Source: Rahnella aquatilis CIP 78.65 = ATCC 33071
GTDB lineage: Bacteria; Pseudomonadota; Gammaproteobacteria; Enterobacterales; Enterobacteriaceae
Assembly (NCBI RefSeq): GCF_000241955.1
Contig: NC_016835.1
Coordinates: forward strand, 124,001-188,000
Length of the DNA stretch: 64,000 nucleotides
Reading direction: 5' to 3'
Shown here piece after piece: positions 9,761 through 16,980 of the stretch. Below the pieces are notes generated by a model, which searched no databases, had not been told where the DNA came from, and saw only the letters and a program-made list of their open reading frames with translations. Each line of letters starts with the position of its first letter. Within the stretch, counting starts at the first letter, position 1. The position numbers and the translations under genes are program-made.

Positions 9761-9980
9761 AATGCATCTGGAGAGATTGCTGCTGATGCTTGTCAGGGTG
9801 TAACTGAACGGCATGAACAGTTCCTGGTTCGACAATGATGTCAGCAATCGACTCATGAGTTTTAAACGTGCAACTGCAGTTAATATTCTGACACTGGTGA
9901 TAGCGCTCTTTAGTATTGAGACTCAGGTAACGACTTGAACGGGCGTGAGCGGCGTGCTGGCATTTCGGGCAGTGCATCAT
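9759..9980 (-). CDS. ogr: Ogr/Delta-type zinc-finger late activator of a P2-like phage
   Basis: This 73-residue protein has the Ogr/Delta zinc-binding pattern: CPKCQHAAH near the N-terminus and CQNINCSC about 25 residues later, giving C-x2-C ... C-x4-C ligands. The conserved SRYLSLNTKERYHQCQNINC core matches P2 Ogr very closely by recollection. In P2-family phages this protein turns on the late gene promoters. I start it at the ATG at 9980 (MMHCPKC); a longer in-frame start at 9992 lacks a match. Here the late genes it would control are gone, so it is a relic or could act on another prophage in the cell. Confidence 0.85.
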   Translation of the reverse strand: MMHCPKCQHAAHARSSRYLSLNTKERYHQCQNINCSCTFKTHESIADIIVEPGTVHAVQLHPDKHQQQSLQMH

Positions 9981-10121
9981 AATAATCACCATGTGATCAT
10001 TTTAATCATATGCAATTATTGCATGTTATCCGCAAAAACATACATCTGACATTACAGTGATTTACATATCTTTCGCAGCGTCCTACTCTGCATATATCTG
10101 GATTATGATGAAGAGTTATTT

Positions 10122-10526
10122 ATGCTGATTTATAACGTCTTTGGCCGGTTTCTCGGTGTTAAAAAAACACCAGATGGCTGGCAGGTTTTCCGTGCCGACA
10201 TGGCTGAAAGAAAATTTTCCAGGCTTTATGACGTCATCATTCCCGATGATATGACTGAGGGTGAAATCAGTGAAGTCGCAACCAAAGACGATTTCTTCAA
10301 CATTAAGAAAGCCAGCCAGAACGATTTGCTGTGCGCGCACCGTGTGCCGCCGCAGATGATGGGGATTATTCCGGAGAACAGCGGTGGGTTTGGTGATTCG
10401 GTGAAGGCGTCGCAGGTGTTTGTCCGTAACGAACTCACGCCGTTGCAGGAGCGGTTTAAGGAGTTGAATGCGTGGTTTGGGGAGGAGGTGATCGAATTCT
10501 CCGCATACGAACTTACACCAGAGTAA
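10122..10526 (+). pseudogene. 3' remnant of P2-like portal vertex gene Q
   Basis: The last 90 or so residues of this frame (ISEVATKDDFFNIKKASQND, then LLCAHRVPPQMMGIIPENSG and FGDSVKASQVFVRNELTPLQ) match the C-terminus of the P2 gpQ portal protein. The full protein is about 340 residues, so most is missing. The first 40 or so codons of the frame (MLIYNVFGRFLGVKK onward) do not look like portal and probably come from a deletion junction. The orientation, facing gpA at 14654-15565 across the cargo region, is that expected at the cos end of a P2 genome. The structural genes that should separate Q from ogr are deleted. Confidence 0.75.
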
Positions 10527-10534
10527 GGCGAGAA

Positions 10535-10552
10535 AGCCCCGTGACAGGGGCT
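10535..10552. terminator. Small GC hairpin after the portal remnant
   Basis: The stem AGCCCC/GGGGCT with a six-base loop starts eight bases after the portal stop codon. There is no T-tract, so termination is uncertain. Confidence 0.35.
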
Positions 10553-10603
10553 ATATCTGATGCTCTTCAATGGTGAAAAACTATCCTAGAATGGCTATAC
10601 CAT

Positions 10604-12040
10604 TTATGCGTCTTTTGCTAATTTTTCAAAGCCAAGTAATTGGGAAGGGGTAAATGATTCGAAATCCCACCTTGGTAATATTTTTTCACCTGTTTCATAT
10701 GCAGCCATTAGCTCATTCATATCTGATGGTTTATCTATAGCTAAAATACATTTTACTTTATCAAAGTAAGACTTTGATGAAGACCTTGCAAACACTTCAA
10801 ATGCACTGTGGAAATGGCCAACATACAGTAATGTGGTTGGGAACCAGCGAGAATAATAATCATCACCTTGGATTTCAGAACGGATAAATAATATAAAATC
10901 AGCCTGCATTAAATAACGAAACTCTAGACCCGAACTCTTACTTCTTTGTTCTAGTAAATCGGCATGAAGAGATAACCGCCTCAAATTCAACCTGCTATTC
11001 CTATGCTGCATGGAATGTAAGTGTTCTCGAAACACTTGGTACCCAACCATTGTGTTTTTTCCATAATCTGTATTCCCTGGTACGTAATATTTTTGTGTTA
11101 ATAATATATTCACCTCTGCAAACCGTTCAAACTTCATAAATATTGCGATCGAATATAAAAATACCTCATGGATAATAAATTTAAAATTATCAAAATCCCA
11201 TTCCTGCCAACTATTAACATTCTGAGGCCTATGCATATACGGGACAAGACCCTCAAGGAATCGATGTATTTTGAGGATATTTTCTTCTTTTGGTGCATAT
11301 TGTGCGATAGTAATGAATAACATAATTATTTCATTTCTATATGGAAGGAACTTATCTATGTTATCAATAATTTGATCATCGAACTCACCTTCCTTTTTTC
11401 CGATTCTAAAACTCTCAAGATTAGTGATGAAAGTCGAAAAATACTCGTCTAATGCACCTGCGGAAAATGTTTTATTTTCCTTGATAGCAGAGACAGCCCT
11501 TTTATATGTTGACGTTGTGCCTAGAGATATTCCTTCCGATTCGCCTAAAAAAGAAGGTTGCTTTCCTATGGTTGGCCTCGTATAAAGAGGTTTGTCATAT
11601 ACCCACCGTAATAATTTTTCGAAATTATCGGCGTAACTATCAGGCTGACTTAAATCAATATATATTCGCGATTTATAATATGTTGGCAAAAATGCCTTAC
11701 CCTGTGAATCTCTCTCTGAAATGATCGCGACAAATTTCCCTTGCTCCTGATTTTCATAAACTTCACGTGAGATGATTTGAGTTTCAGTCCCGACGCCGCC
11801 AGCTCGCCCATCTGCCTTTAATGCGTAAACTTCGTCACATATAATTGCCACCTTAGATATATCAGAGTCAGTAACCATCTTTTCCATGAAGGCAACCGAG
11901 TCATGACCTTCTTTCAGATCCCATTTATCAAGGATTACATGAACACCAGATTCGGTTAGCTCGTTAGCTAACTCAATGACCCACTGTTCATGGGTTGGAT
12001 TAGACCAGCTATAAGATATGAATAATTTGGGGGACTCCAT
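10604..12040 (-). CDS. SEFIR/TIR-like domain protein, candidate phage-defence effector
   Basis: This 478-residue protein has an N-terminal SEFIR/TIR-type domain of about 150 residues: strand A KLFISYSWSNPTHEQWVIEL, then VILDKWDLKEGHDSVAFMEK, a VAIICDEVYA strand and KFVAIISERD. The C-terminal 300 residues are predicted helical with no family I recognise. The ATG at 12040 has AAGGA eight bases upstream. The gene is clearly more AT-rich than the flanking chromosome-like genes, a sign of transfer. It stands alone in the P2 cargo interval, a position that in P2-like prophages commonly carries anti-phage genes. TIR-type domains in defence proteins often hydrolyse or cyclise NAD; whether this one does is inference. 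Confidence 0.65.
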   Translation of the reverse strand: MESPKLFISYSWSNPTHEQWVIELANELTESGVHVILDKWDLKEGHDSVAFMEKMVTDSDISKVAIICDEVYALKADGRAGGVGTETQIISREVYENQEQGKFVAIISERDSQGKAFLPTYYKSRIYIDLSQPDSYADNFEKLLRWVYDKPLYTRPTIGKQPSFLGESEGISLGTTSTYKRAVSAIKENKTFSAGALDEYFSTFITNLESFRIGKKEGEFDDQIIDNIDKFLPYRNEIIMLFITIAQYAPKEENILKIHRFLEGLVPYMHRPQNVNSWQEWDFDNFKFIIHEVFLYSIAIFMKFERFAEVNILLTQKYYVPGNTDYGKNTMVGYQVFREHLHSMQHRNSRLNLRRLSLHADLLEQRSKSSGLEFRYLMQADFILFIRSEIQGDDYYSRWFPTTLLYVGHFHSAFEVFARSSSKSYFDKVKCILAIDKPSDMNELMAAYETGEKILPRWDFESFTPSQLLGFEKLAKDA

Positions 12041-12405
12041 TGCGTAGATCCTTATGGGTTATAATTAGTGTCTTCAGTTCAATTTTCTATACTCATAGAT
12101 GACCTTAAGTCAACTTTCTTATCTGGTTGTATGAGGTAATTCAGTAAATATATACGAGGTTTGATTGACTTAATCATTGCTCATCGCCTCTTTCAAATAT
12201 GAGTATCGGCTAACCCACTTCTCATTAGCCCCCTTCCCACCTTACACAAGCGCCTCAGAATCACGCTGCGCTCAAAACACAAGTCAAAACACCATAGCAT
12301 GCCGGAGGTTTCGACATTTTTTGTCATGAGGCTCCTCGGCGCGCGCAATGTTACCCGCCTGCCCGCTTCTGACTTGGTTCGCTGTTTTTACTGCATGACT
12401 AAGAG
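12041..12405. other. Cargo-region spacer with no clear gene
   Basis: This stretch lies upstream of the SEFIR gene and holds its promoter. Overlapping short frames occur on both strands (for example 12284-12520 minus, with the segment FLHDPERIKKCLFAPTAGLR), but none carries a ribosome site and family match that I can defend. Confidence 0.3.
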
Positions 12406-12510
12406 CGCCCCTAAGCCCAGCAGTAGGGGCGAACAGGCATTTTTTGATCCTTTCGGGATCATGCAAAAACATGCAGGTGATGCATGCATAGCTCCTGATA
12501 GAGCTATGCA
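12406..12510 (-). ncRNA. Candidate structured phage RNA (three consecutive hairpins)
   Basis: Three hairpins lie within about 105 bases: CGCCCCTA/TAGGGGCG at 12406-12431, GATCC/GGATC at 12446-12459, and a perfect 10-bp stem TGCATAGCTC/GAGCTATGCA at 12485-12510. P1/P4/P2-type phages carry small antisense immunity RNAs of the C4/CI kind in this sort of place, with several short GC hairpins. Strand is uncertain because hairpins read both ways; minus is chosen to match the neighbouring phage genes. The identification is tentative. Confidence 0.3.
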
Positions 12511-12516
12511 ATGAAA

Positions 12517-12705
12517 TCAATGGATTTTGCCCGCACCGTTTACATCAAAGATAACGGCAAGTAACTCCTCTTTTTCGGCTACCGCCATTTCCGCAATCCA
12601 AATGGCGACCATCTCCCGTTTATCATGATCGCAATCTGTAGATGTGGCTAACTTGACAATTAACGCGATCCTCTCCAACAATGCAGCCGTTTGTAATCCT
12701 TCCAT
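12517..12705 (-). CDS. Small hypothetical phage protein beside a LexA box
   Basis: This 62-residue acidic, helical protein (MEGLQTAALLERIALIVKLA, later REMVAIWIAEMAVAEKEELL) is not a family I recognise. The ATG at 12705 has GAGG five bases upstream; a GTG at 12711 is in frame. A near-consensus LexA operator sits 11 bases upstream of the start, so expression is likely SOS-induced. In P2/186-type prophages the LexA-controlled gene near the cos end is often an antirepressor (Tum) or a DinI-like protein. This sequence resembles neither. Confidence 0.5.
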   Translation of the reverse strand: MEGLQTAALLERIALIVKLATSTDCDHDKREMVAIWIAEMAVAEKEELLAVIFDVNGAGKIH

Positions 12706-12716
12706 TCCCACCTCAT

Positions 12717-12740
12717 TTAACTGTGTATTTATACAGTTAA
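12717..12740. promoter_or_regulatory. LexA (SOS) operator
   Basis: The core CTGTGTATTTATACAG matches the CTG-N10-CAG LexA box and lies in an inverted repeat with 8-bp arms (TTAACTGT and ACAGTTAA). It is just upstream of the minus-strand small gene and 178 bases upstream of hcp on the plus strand, so it could couple one or both to DNA damage. Confidence 0.75.
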
Positions 12741-12917
12741 GTAGGTTTTTTCTGATATGATTTCCATATATTTCTGAATGTTATGAATGGCAATTATCAG
12801 CCATCCGAATGCTTTGCCTGCAAAATAGAAAATCCCCGCTTTGCGGCAAAAGTCCATATTGTTCAAGTGGTTTTTTGGGTGTATGTTTTCCCTACAAAAC
12901 ATAAGGAGTTGTTAACA

Positions 12918-13409
12918 ATGGCTATACCAGCGTATTTATGGTTGAAGGATGACGGCGGAGCAGATATCAAAGGTTCTGTCGATGTCCGGGGACGTGAGGG
13001 AAGTATTGAGATAGTAGGTTTTACGCATGACGTTTCAATCCCCAATGACAACAATACTGGGAAGCCAACGGGCACCAGAATTCATGCACCGTTTACTTTC
13101 GATAAGGAAATTGATTCATCGACCCCCTATATCTATAAAGCTTTATGCACCGGGCAGACGCTCAAATCCGCTGAAATCAAATACTATCGTATCAATGATG
13201 CTGGGCAGGAAGTGGAATATTTTAATACCCTTTTAGAAAACGTAAAAATTATTGGGATTATTCCAATGATGCACGATATTAAATCTGCGTATGGCGAAAA
13301 AAGAAACCACATCGAATACGTTGAATTGAGATATGAAAAAATCACGTGGAAGTATTTGGATGGGAACATTCAACATTCTGATAGCTGGAACGAACGAGCT
13401 ACTGCATAA
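12918..13409 (+). CDS. hcp: Hcp-family type VI secretion tube protein, orphan copy 1
   Basis: This 163-residue protein begins MAIPAYLWLKDDGGADIKGS, the Hcp1-family start, and keeps the beta-barrel landmarks HDVSIPNDNNTGKPTGTR, TPYIYKALCTGQTLKSAEIK and YYRINDAGQEVEYF. Hcp hexamers stack into the tube expelled by the type VI secretion apparatus and can carry small effectors in the lumen. The ATG at 12918 has an ideal AAGGAG site; the longer in-frame extension to 12783 is not Hcp-like. No sheath, baseplate or ATPase genes are in the window. It is followed with 12 bases between by a toxin-like gene and then an immunity candidate, so this is a self-contained cargo cassette for a machine encoded elsewhere. 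A second hcp is at 49512-49994. Confidence 0.88.
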   Translation: MAIPAYLWLKDDGGADIKGSVDVRGREGSIEIVGFTHDVSIPNDNNTGKPTGTRIHAPFTFDKEIDSSTPYIYKALCTGQTLKSAEIKYYRINDAGQEVEYFNTLLENVKIIGIIPMMHDIKSAYGEKRNHIEYVELRYEKITWKYLDGNIQHSDSWNERATA

Positions 13410-13421
13410 GGAGATGTGAAA

Positions 13422-13778
13422 ATGGTTTGGACATACAAACAAAGTACCGGTGAAATGTTCCACGATGGTGTGCTTGTTGGAAAAGGTTATTCCGGCGTTT
13501 TGACCAACAAAAACAACCCTGACCGCCAACATGTTAGAGGAATGGGACCTCTCCCACGTGGGACTTATCGAATTGGATCCACGACAGCGTCTAAAGGCCC
13601 AATGACCATAGAACTTCACCAAACATCTGGCGATTCTTTTGGCAGGAGCCTATTTCGAATTCATGGTGAAAGAACTCACGGGCCATCAGGTTTCGCATCT
13701 GAGGGCTGTATTATCCTGCCACCATCAGTGCGTCACCAAATCCGAGGGTCGTCTGAATCTCTTGAGGTCGTCAGATGA
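13422..13778 (+). CDS. Tlde1-like (DUF2778) L,D-transpeptidase type VI effector
   Basis: This 118-residue protein has the DUF2778/Tlde1 layout: an N-terminal W-x-Y-x2-S-T-G segment (VWTYKQSTGEMFHDG), then GPLPRGTYRIG and the catalytic block with His81 in FRIHGERTHG and Cys96 in SEGCIILP, resembling the H-x14-17-S/T-x-G-C core of L,D-transpeptidases. Tlde1 toxins act in the target periplasm on peptidoglycan stem peptides, trimming tetrapeptides or swapping D-amino acids. The start is the ATG at 13422, seven bases after AAGGAG; the GTG at 13416 is less likely. It has no signal peptide, as expected of an effector delivered through Hcp. Its stop overlaps the next gene by four bases, the usual toxin-immunity coupling. 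Confidence 0.8.
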   Translation: MVWTYKQSTGEMFHDGVLVGKGYSGVLTNKNNPDRQHVRGMGPLPRGTYRIGSTTASKGPMTIELHQTSGDSFGRSLFRIHGERTHGPSGFASEGCIILPPSVRHQIRGSSESLEVVR

Positions 13779-14281
13779 GGTTTTTTGCTGCACTTTTATT
13801 GTTTCCTGTGATGGCTTTTGCTGCGGCTACTCCGCAAAAATTACGCAATGAAATCCAAAAATATGGCGAAAGTGAATTCTCTGAAAAAATATCATCCGAT
13901 GATTGGAAAACCGCACTTGATAATATTGCCAGCGGTCAAAAGGATTGGATATCTTTGGCACCGGATTTAGCGCCGGTGATTAATCAGCAACAGGCAGAAC
14001 AGCTCTCCGAAGCACTTTATTATGCTATTGCCCCAAATTCTAAAGAGACATTGAACACTCTCGCCATACTTGACAAGCACAAATATAAGCATCAGCAAGG
14101 AAGCGTTCTATCCTGTGTTTCCCCGTTAAATAAGCCTAAAGAAGAAATGATGCGTATTTATAATGAAACACGTCTGGCATTGCTGGACGTTCCTGGAGTT
14201 GAATCCGCAACCTGTCTATGGTCATTAGAAGGCTGGATGGAACAGGTTAAACAGGAAGATGCCTCAAAAATTAATAAGTAG
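13775..14281 (+). CDS. Probable periplasmic immunity protein for the Tlde1-like toxin
   Basis: This 168-residue protein has a clear signal peptide (MRFFAALLLFPVMAFA, cut before AATPQK) and a helical mature part. Two cysteines (SCVSPL and TCLWSLEGW) could form a periplasmic disulphide. It starts inside the last codons of the toxin gene (ATGA overlap), so it is made in step with the toxin and exported to where a peptidoglycan toxin would act. Tldi1-type immunity proteins have this size and location. I assign the role mainly from gene order; the sequence family is only loosely recognised. Confidence 0.7.
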   Translation: MRFFAALLLFPVMAFAAATPQKLRNEIQKYGESEFSEKISSDDWKTALDNIASGQKDWISLAPDLAPVINQQQAEQLSEALYYAIAPNSKETLNTLAILDKHKYKHQQGSVLSCVSPLNKPKEEMMRIYNETRLALLDVPGVESATCLWSLEGWMEQVKQEDASKINK

Positions 14282-14346
14282 TTTATGGCAGAAGAACATG
14301 CCTTAAATCGTGTCCTTTACTGAGGAATGATCAAGATTATGCTTGG

Positions 14347-14610
14347 ATGAGGTGGGTAAAGGTTTTTTTTGCGAGCTTGGGCTATCTGATTGCGTTCTGC
14401 GTATTGACGGTCATCTTTAGCCAGGTGATTGATAACTTCATCACTGAGGACGCAATGCATCACTTTGCATGGTTCTTTGGTATCTACGATGCAGAGGGAA
14501 TATTAGACCTATACCTAAATACAGCGATGAGTGTTTCAGCCTTGCTTGCTGTAGGAGTAGTTTATTTATTTCACCTATACATCCGGCAGCAGTTAAGAGC
14601 TTCTGAATGA
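14347..14610 (+). CDS. Small membrane protein at the end of the hcp cassette
   Basis: This 87-residue protein has two hydrophobic segments: residues about 5-27 (VFFASLGYLIAFCVLTVIF) and 58-80 (TAMSVSALLAVGVVYLFHLY). It is codirectional with the immunity gene with 65 bases between, and a terminator follows at 14631, so it probably shares the hcp transcript. I do not recognise the family. It could be a second immunity or accessory protein, or an unrelated phage membrane protein. Confidence 0.5.
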   Translation: MRWVKVFFASLGYLIAFCVLTVIFSQVIDNFITEDAMHHFAWFFGIYDAEGILDLYLNTAMSVSALLAVGVVYLFHLYIRQQLRASE

Positions 14611-14630
14611 TATACTCATCAAATGAACTA

Positions 14631-14653
14631 AAACGCCCACCAGGGCGTTTTTT
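14631..14653 (+). terminator. Terminator between the hcp cassette and gpA remnant
   Basis: The stem AAACGCCC/GGGCGTTT with a four-base loop, followed by TTTC on the plus strand and an A-rich left flank, suits termination of both convergent transcripts. Confidence 0.8.
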
Positions 14654-15565
14654 CTAGCTAAACTCCGGCCAATCCTCAACCATTCCGAAATGTATTTCTG
14701 TATCACCTACTTTCAACGTAGCCCCCCGTGTTAATGCTTCCAGCTCCCAGCGATGCGCAGTGATGCCGTTTTTCATCAATTCCCGTCCAATCTCAGGCAA
14801 TCGCGCCCGTTCCTCTGCCGTCAGTCTTGCCGAAGGAGCAACATCCCGGGCTTTCGTTGGGTCAAAACTTCGCTGCGCCTTGCTGACTCTCGGTGTTTCC
14901 TCCCTAATGCGCGCCACAATCGCCCTCACGGCGGCAGTGTCTGTCCAGCCAACAACTCGCAGGTTGTCAGAAGTGGACGCTGTAGGCGCGCCGGAGGCGC
15001 TTTTTAAGGTCAAAACCTCAACGTCAACAGAAGAAGAAACGATCCGCCATTGTGTTGTTCGGGTTTCATAAACACGGGATTCGCCGAGGTGAGGCGCAAA
15101 AATGCCCACAACCTTTTTGACTTCCTCATCGTATGCGTTCAGCTCATCAGCCACGCGGCGGGCGACACGCACAGTCTGATCGTCGCGAGGCACATTAGCG
15201 CCGCCCTGGGCTGACATGTACGCCATAAAATCACCTGCATCAGCAGCAGCGCGAACGGCTTCGACTTCTTCGTCAAAAGTTTCAGCCAGGCTGATGGAAC
15301 GGATGCGGCGGCACTCACGGTATGACCCCATGGTAGGCAGGCCGATAGGATGAAATTGAGGGATCCGCCAGGTAGCAGCCCAGGCGGTGACAGCGGCAGC
15401 GGAATCTGTCAGCAGCTCGCCGGTTTCGTGGTCACGCTCGCCTTCCAGTGCGTAACCGTCGATGTTCTTTACGATGTATTTGGCGATGTAGCCCGCTGCG
15501 CCGCGTTCGTCACCGTCTTCTTTCAAGGCATATTTGCGCATGATATCGATCACCCGCTGACGCAT
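14654..15565 (-). pseudogene. Truncated P2-like replication endonuclease gene A (C-terminal part)
   Basis: This 303-residue frame matches the C-terminal portion of P2 gpA by recollection: GYIAKYIVKNIDGYALEGER, WAATWRIPQFHPIGLPTMGS and GGANVPRDDQTVRVARRVAD. Full-length gpA is about 760 residues, and the nicking tyrosines and N-terminal half are absent; an in-frame TAA stands six bases before the first ATG. The segment KEDGDERGAAGYIAKYI may also lack a short stretch present in other gpA proteins just before GYIAKY. The rest of the early region (int, C, cox, B) is missing and is replaced by the plasmid replication block. It cannot be a working initiator. Confidence 0.8.
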
Positions 15566-15940
15566 GGCGGGTTACGCCCATTTTGCACCCGAGCACCTTG
15601 AGGAAGCAGTAAGGCTAAACCCTCTGGCTTAAATGGCGATAAAATGGCGGTGCAAATGGTGCATGGTGGCAATTTAAGGGCAAACGTGGCCGATAATGTC
15701 AGTATCACTTACACTTCAAGCCTGCATATACGTTAGAAATAGGCTTCCGCACTGGGTTTTATGCCTCATGTGATCATTTTTTAGAACGTATGGCTTATAG
15801 CTTTTAAACAGTACGCTGGAAAAGTCGCCAAAACGGCTAATGTGGAAAGATTTCCTGATATCACCCAGTAAGTACTCACTAACTCGTTAAGCCCTATTCG
15901 TATTAGACATATACTCTGACGGGGGGTGATTTTGACAAAT
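15566..15940. other. Junction region between phage remnant and plasmid replication genes
   Basis: About 375 bases without a gene. It carries the second copy of the 21-base direct repeat at 15633-15653. I see no integrase fragment. It probably marks the right boundary of the phage-derived DNA. Confidence 0.4.
15633..15653 (+). repeat. Possible right direct repeat (att-like)
   Basis: ATGGCGAT followed by AAAATGGCGGTGC matches 9643-9663 with two mismatches and in the same orientation. Together they enclose 6 kb containing every P2-like piece and its cargo. Confidence 0.35.
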
Positions 15941-15975
15941 AAAAACGGCGTATCTTTTATAGATACGCCGTTTTT
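15941..15975. terminator. Bidirectional terminator after repB
   Basis: A 14-bp perfect stem (AAAAACGGCGTATC pairing with GATACGCCGTTTTT) with a seven-base AT loop gives a U-tract on both strands. It lies 18 bases past the repB stop. Confidence 0.85.
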
Positions 15976-15993
15976 ATTTCTGGTTCAGGCCAA

Positions 15994-16980
15994 TCAGGCA
16001 GCGGCTTTTTTGCTGCGTGCACTAACCTCTGCGAGGATCTCTTTTTGCTTATTCTTCTCACCGATCAGCTTATACCAACCCGAAAGCTTGCGCAGATCCG
16101 GCAAGGTGGCCTTCTCATCCACATCGTAAGCGCTGAGTTTCTCGCGATACTCCTCGAAGATGGAGATGCAACGGCGTGCCCACTCGCCTTCCAGCGCCGA
16201 TCCGGCGACAGCACGCGGACGGCGCGGTAAACGCGGGCGTAGCGGTTTGCTGGCTTCTGGCGCGGATTCATCCACATAGGCAAACTTGATGGATACGACG
16301 GTTCTGCCCTGCTTTACCGGCTCCCAGACCACCGAAATATCGGTATTGGCGTTGATCCGGTTGATCGTAGGCTCAAGGAGTTTCTGACGGAAGTCCCGAT
16401 AGTCCTCATATTTGCCCGCCAAACCGGCCTTCTCGCGCATCCAGTTAAGATCCAGCGTCACTTCTATGGCTTTGCCGCTGCGGCGTCCGTAGAGGTTCTT
16501 AGCTTTGATGAGCCAGCCATACAATCGTACGGAGAAAGGCGTATCAAGTTTTGCGATGTTGGCAAAATTCAACTTGGTAAAAGATTCTTTAAGTTCATAA
16601 AGATACGGAGCGACATCCTGCCCGAACCGCAAAACTACTGCGCTGTGATCGTCGCTGCTCACATATTCGAGACGTGAAAACCAGGAGAGTTGCACAGTGC
16701 GAACCTTGCCGGTTTTAACATCCGGTTTGTAGATGGTGACCGGCTTTTTCATCAGGCTTTCAGCTGCTTCACGCAACTGGCGGTGGCTGCTTGTCGGGTT
16801 TACCCCGTAGATCCGCTGATAATCCTGAGGGAAAAGTCGATAAAGCGTATCTGGCTGAGGTTTCCTGCTATCAATTTGTGCCAGTGCCAGATTTAGCAGG
16901 CGCATTTCATCCAGAGTGACGCTGTAAGCGCCTTCAAGAAGATCATTCCCCTGAACTACGGTGAGTTTATTCAGTTCCAT
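15994..16980 (-). CDS. repB: RepB-type plasmid replication initiator (Rep_3 superfamily)
   Basis: This 328-residue initiator has two winged-helix domains. The first begins MELNKLTVVQGNDLLEGAYS and includes LTLDEMRLLNLALAQID-like helices; the second includes LDTPFSVRLYGWLIKAKNLY and LDLNWMREKAGL. Rep_3 proteins bind iterons as monomers to open the origin and as dimers to autoregulate. The basic, proline-rich stretch near residue 245 (KPLRPRLPRRPRAVAG) separates the core from a helical tail. The region immediately upstream (17107-18129) holds 17 iteron-like repeats. This gene shows that the window belongs to, or has absorbed, a low-copy plasmid-type replicon. Confidence 0.9.
   Translation of the reverse strand: MELNKLTVVQGNDLLEGAYSVTLDEMRLLNLALAQIDSRKPQPDTLYRLFPQDYQRIYGVNPTSSHRQLREAAESLMKKPVTIYKPDVKTGKVRTVQLSWFSRLEYVSSDDHSAVVLRFGQDVAPYLYELKESFTKLNFANIAKLDTPFSVRLYGWLIKAKNLYGRRSGKAIEVTLDLNWMREKAGLAGKYEDYRDFRQKLLEPTINRINANTDISVVWEPVKQGRTVVSIKFAYVDESAPEASKPLRPRLPRRPRAVAGSALEGEWARRCISIFEEYREKLSAYDVDEKATLPDLRKLSGWYKLIGEKNKQKEILAEVSARSKKAAA

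Noticed and set aside
12299..12514. 71-codon plus frame in the phage cargo region
   Set aside because: It runs through the three hairpins and shows no ribosome site; the hairpins are more convincing than either overlapping frame.
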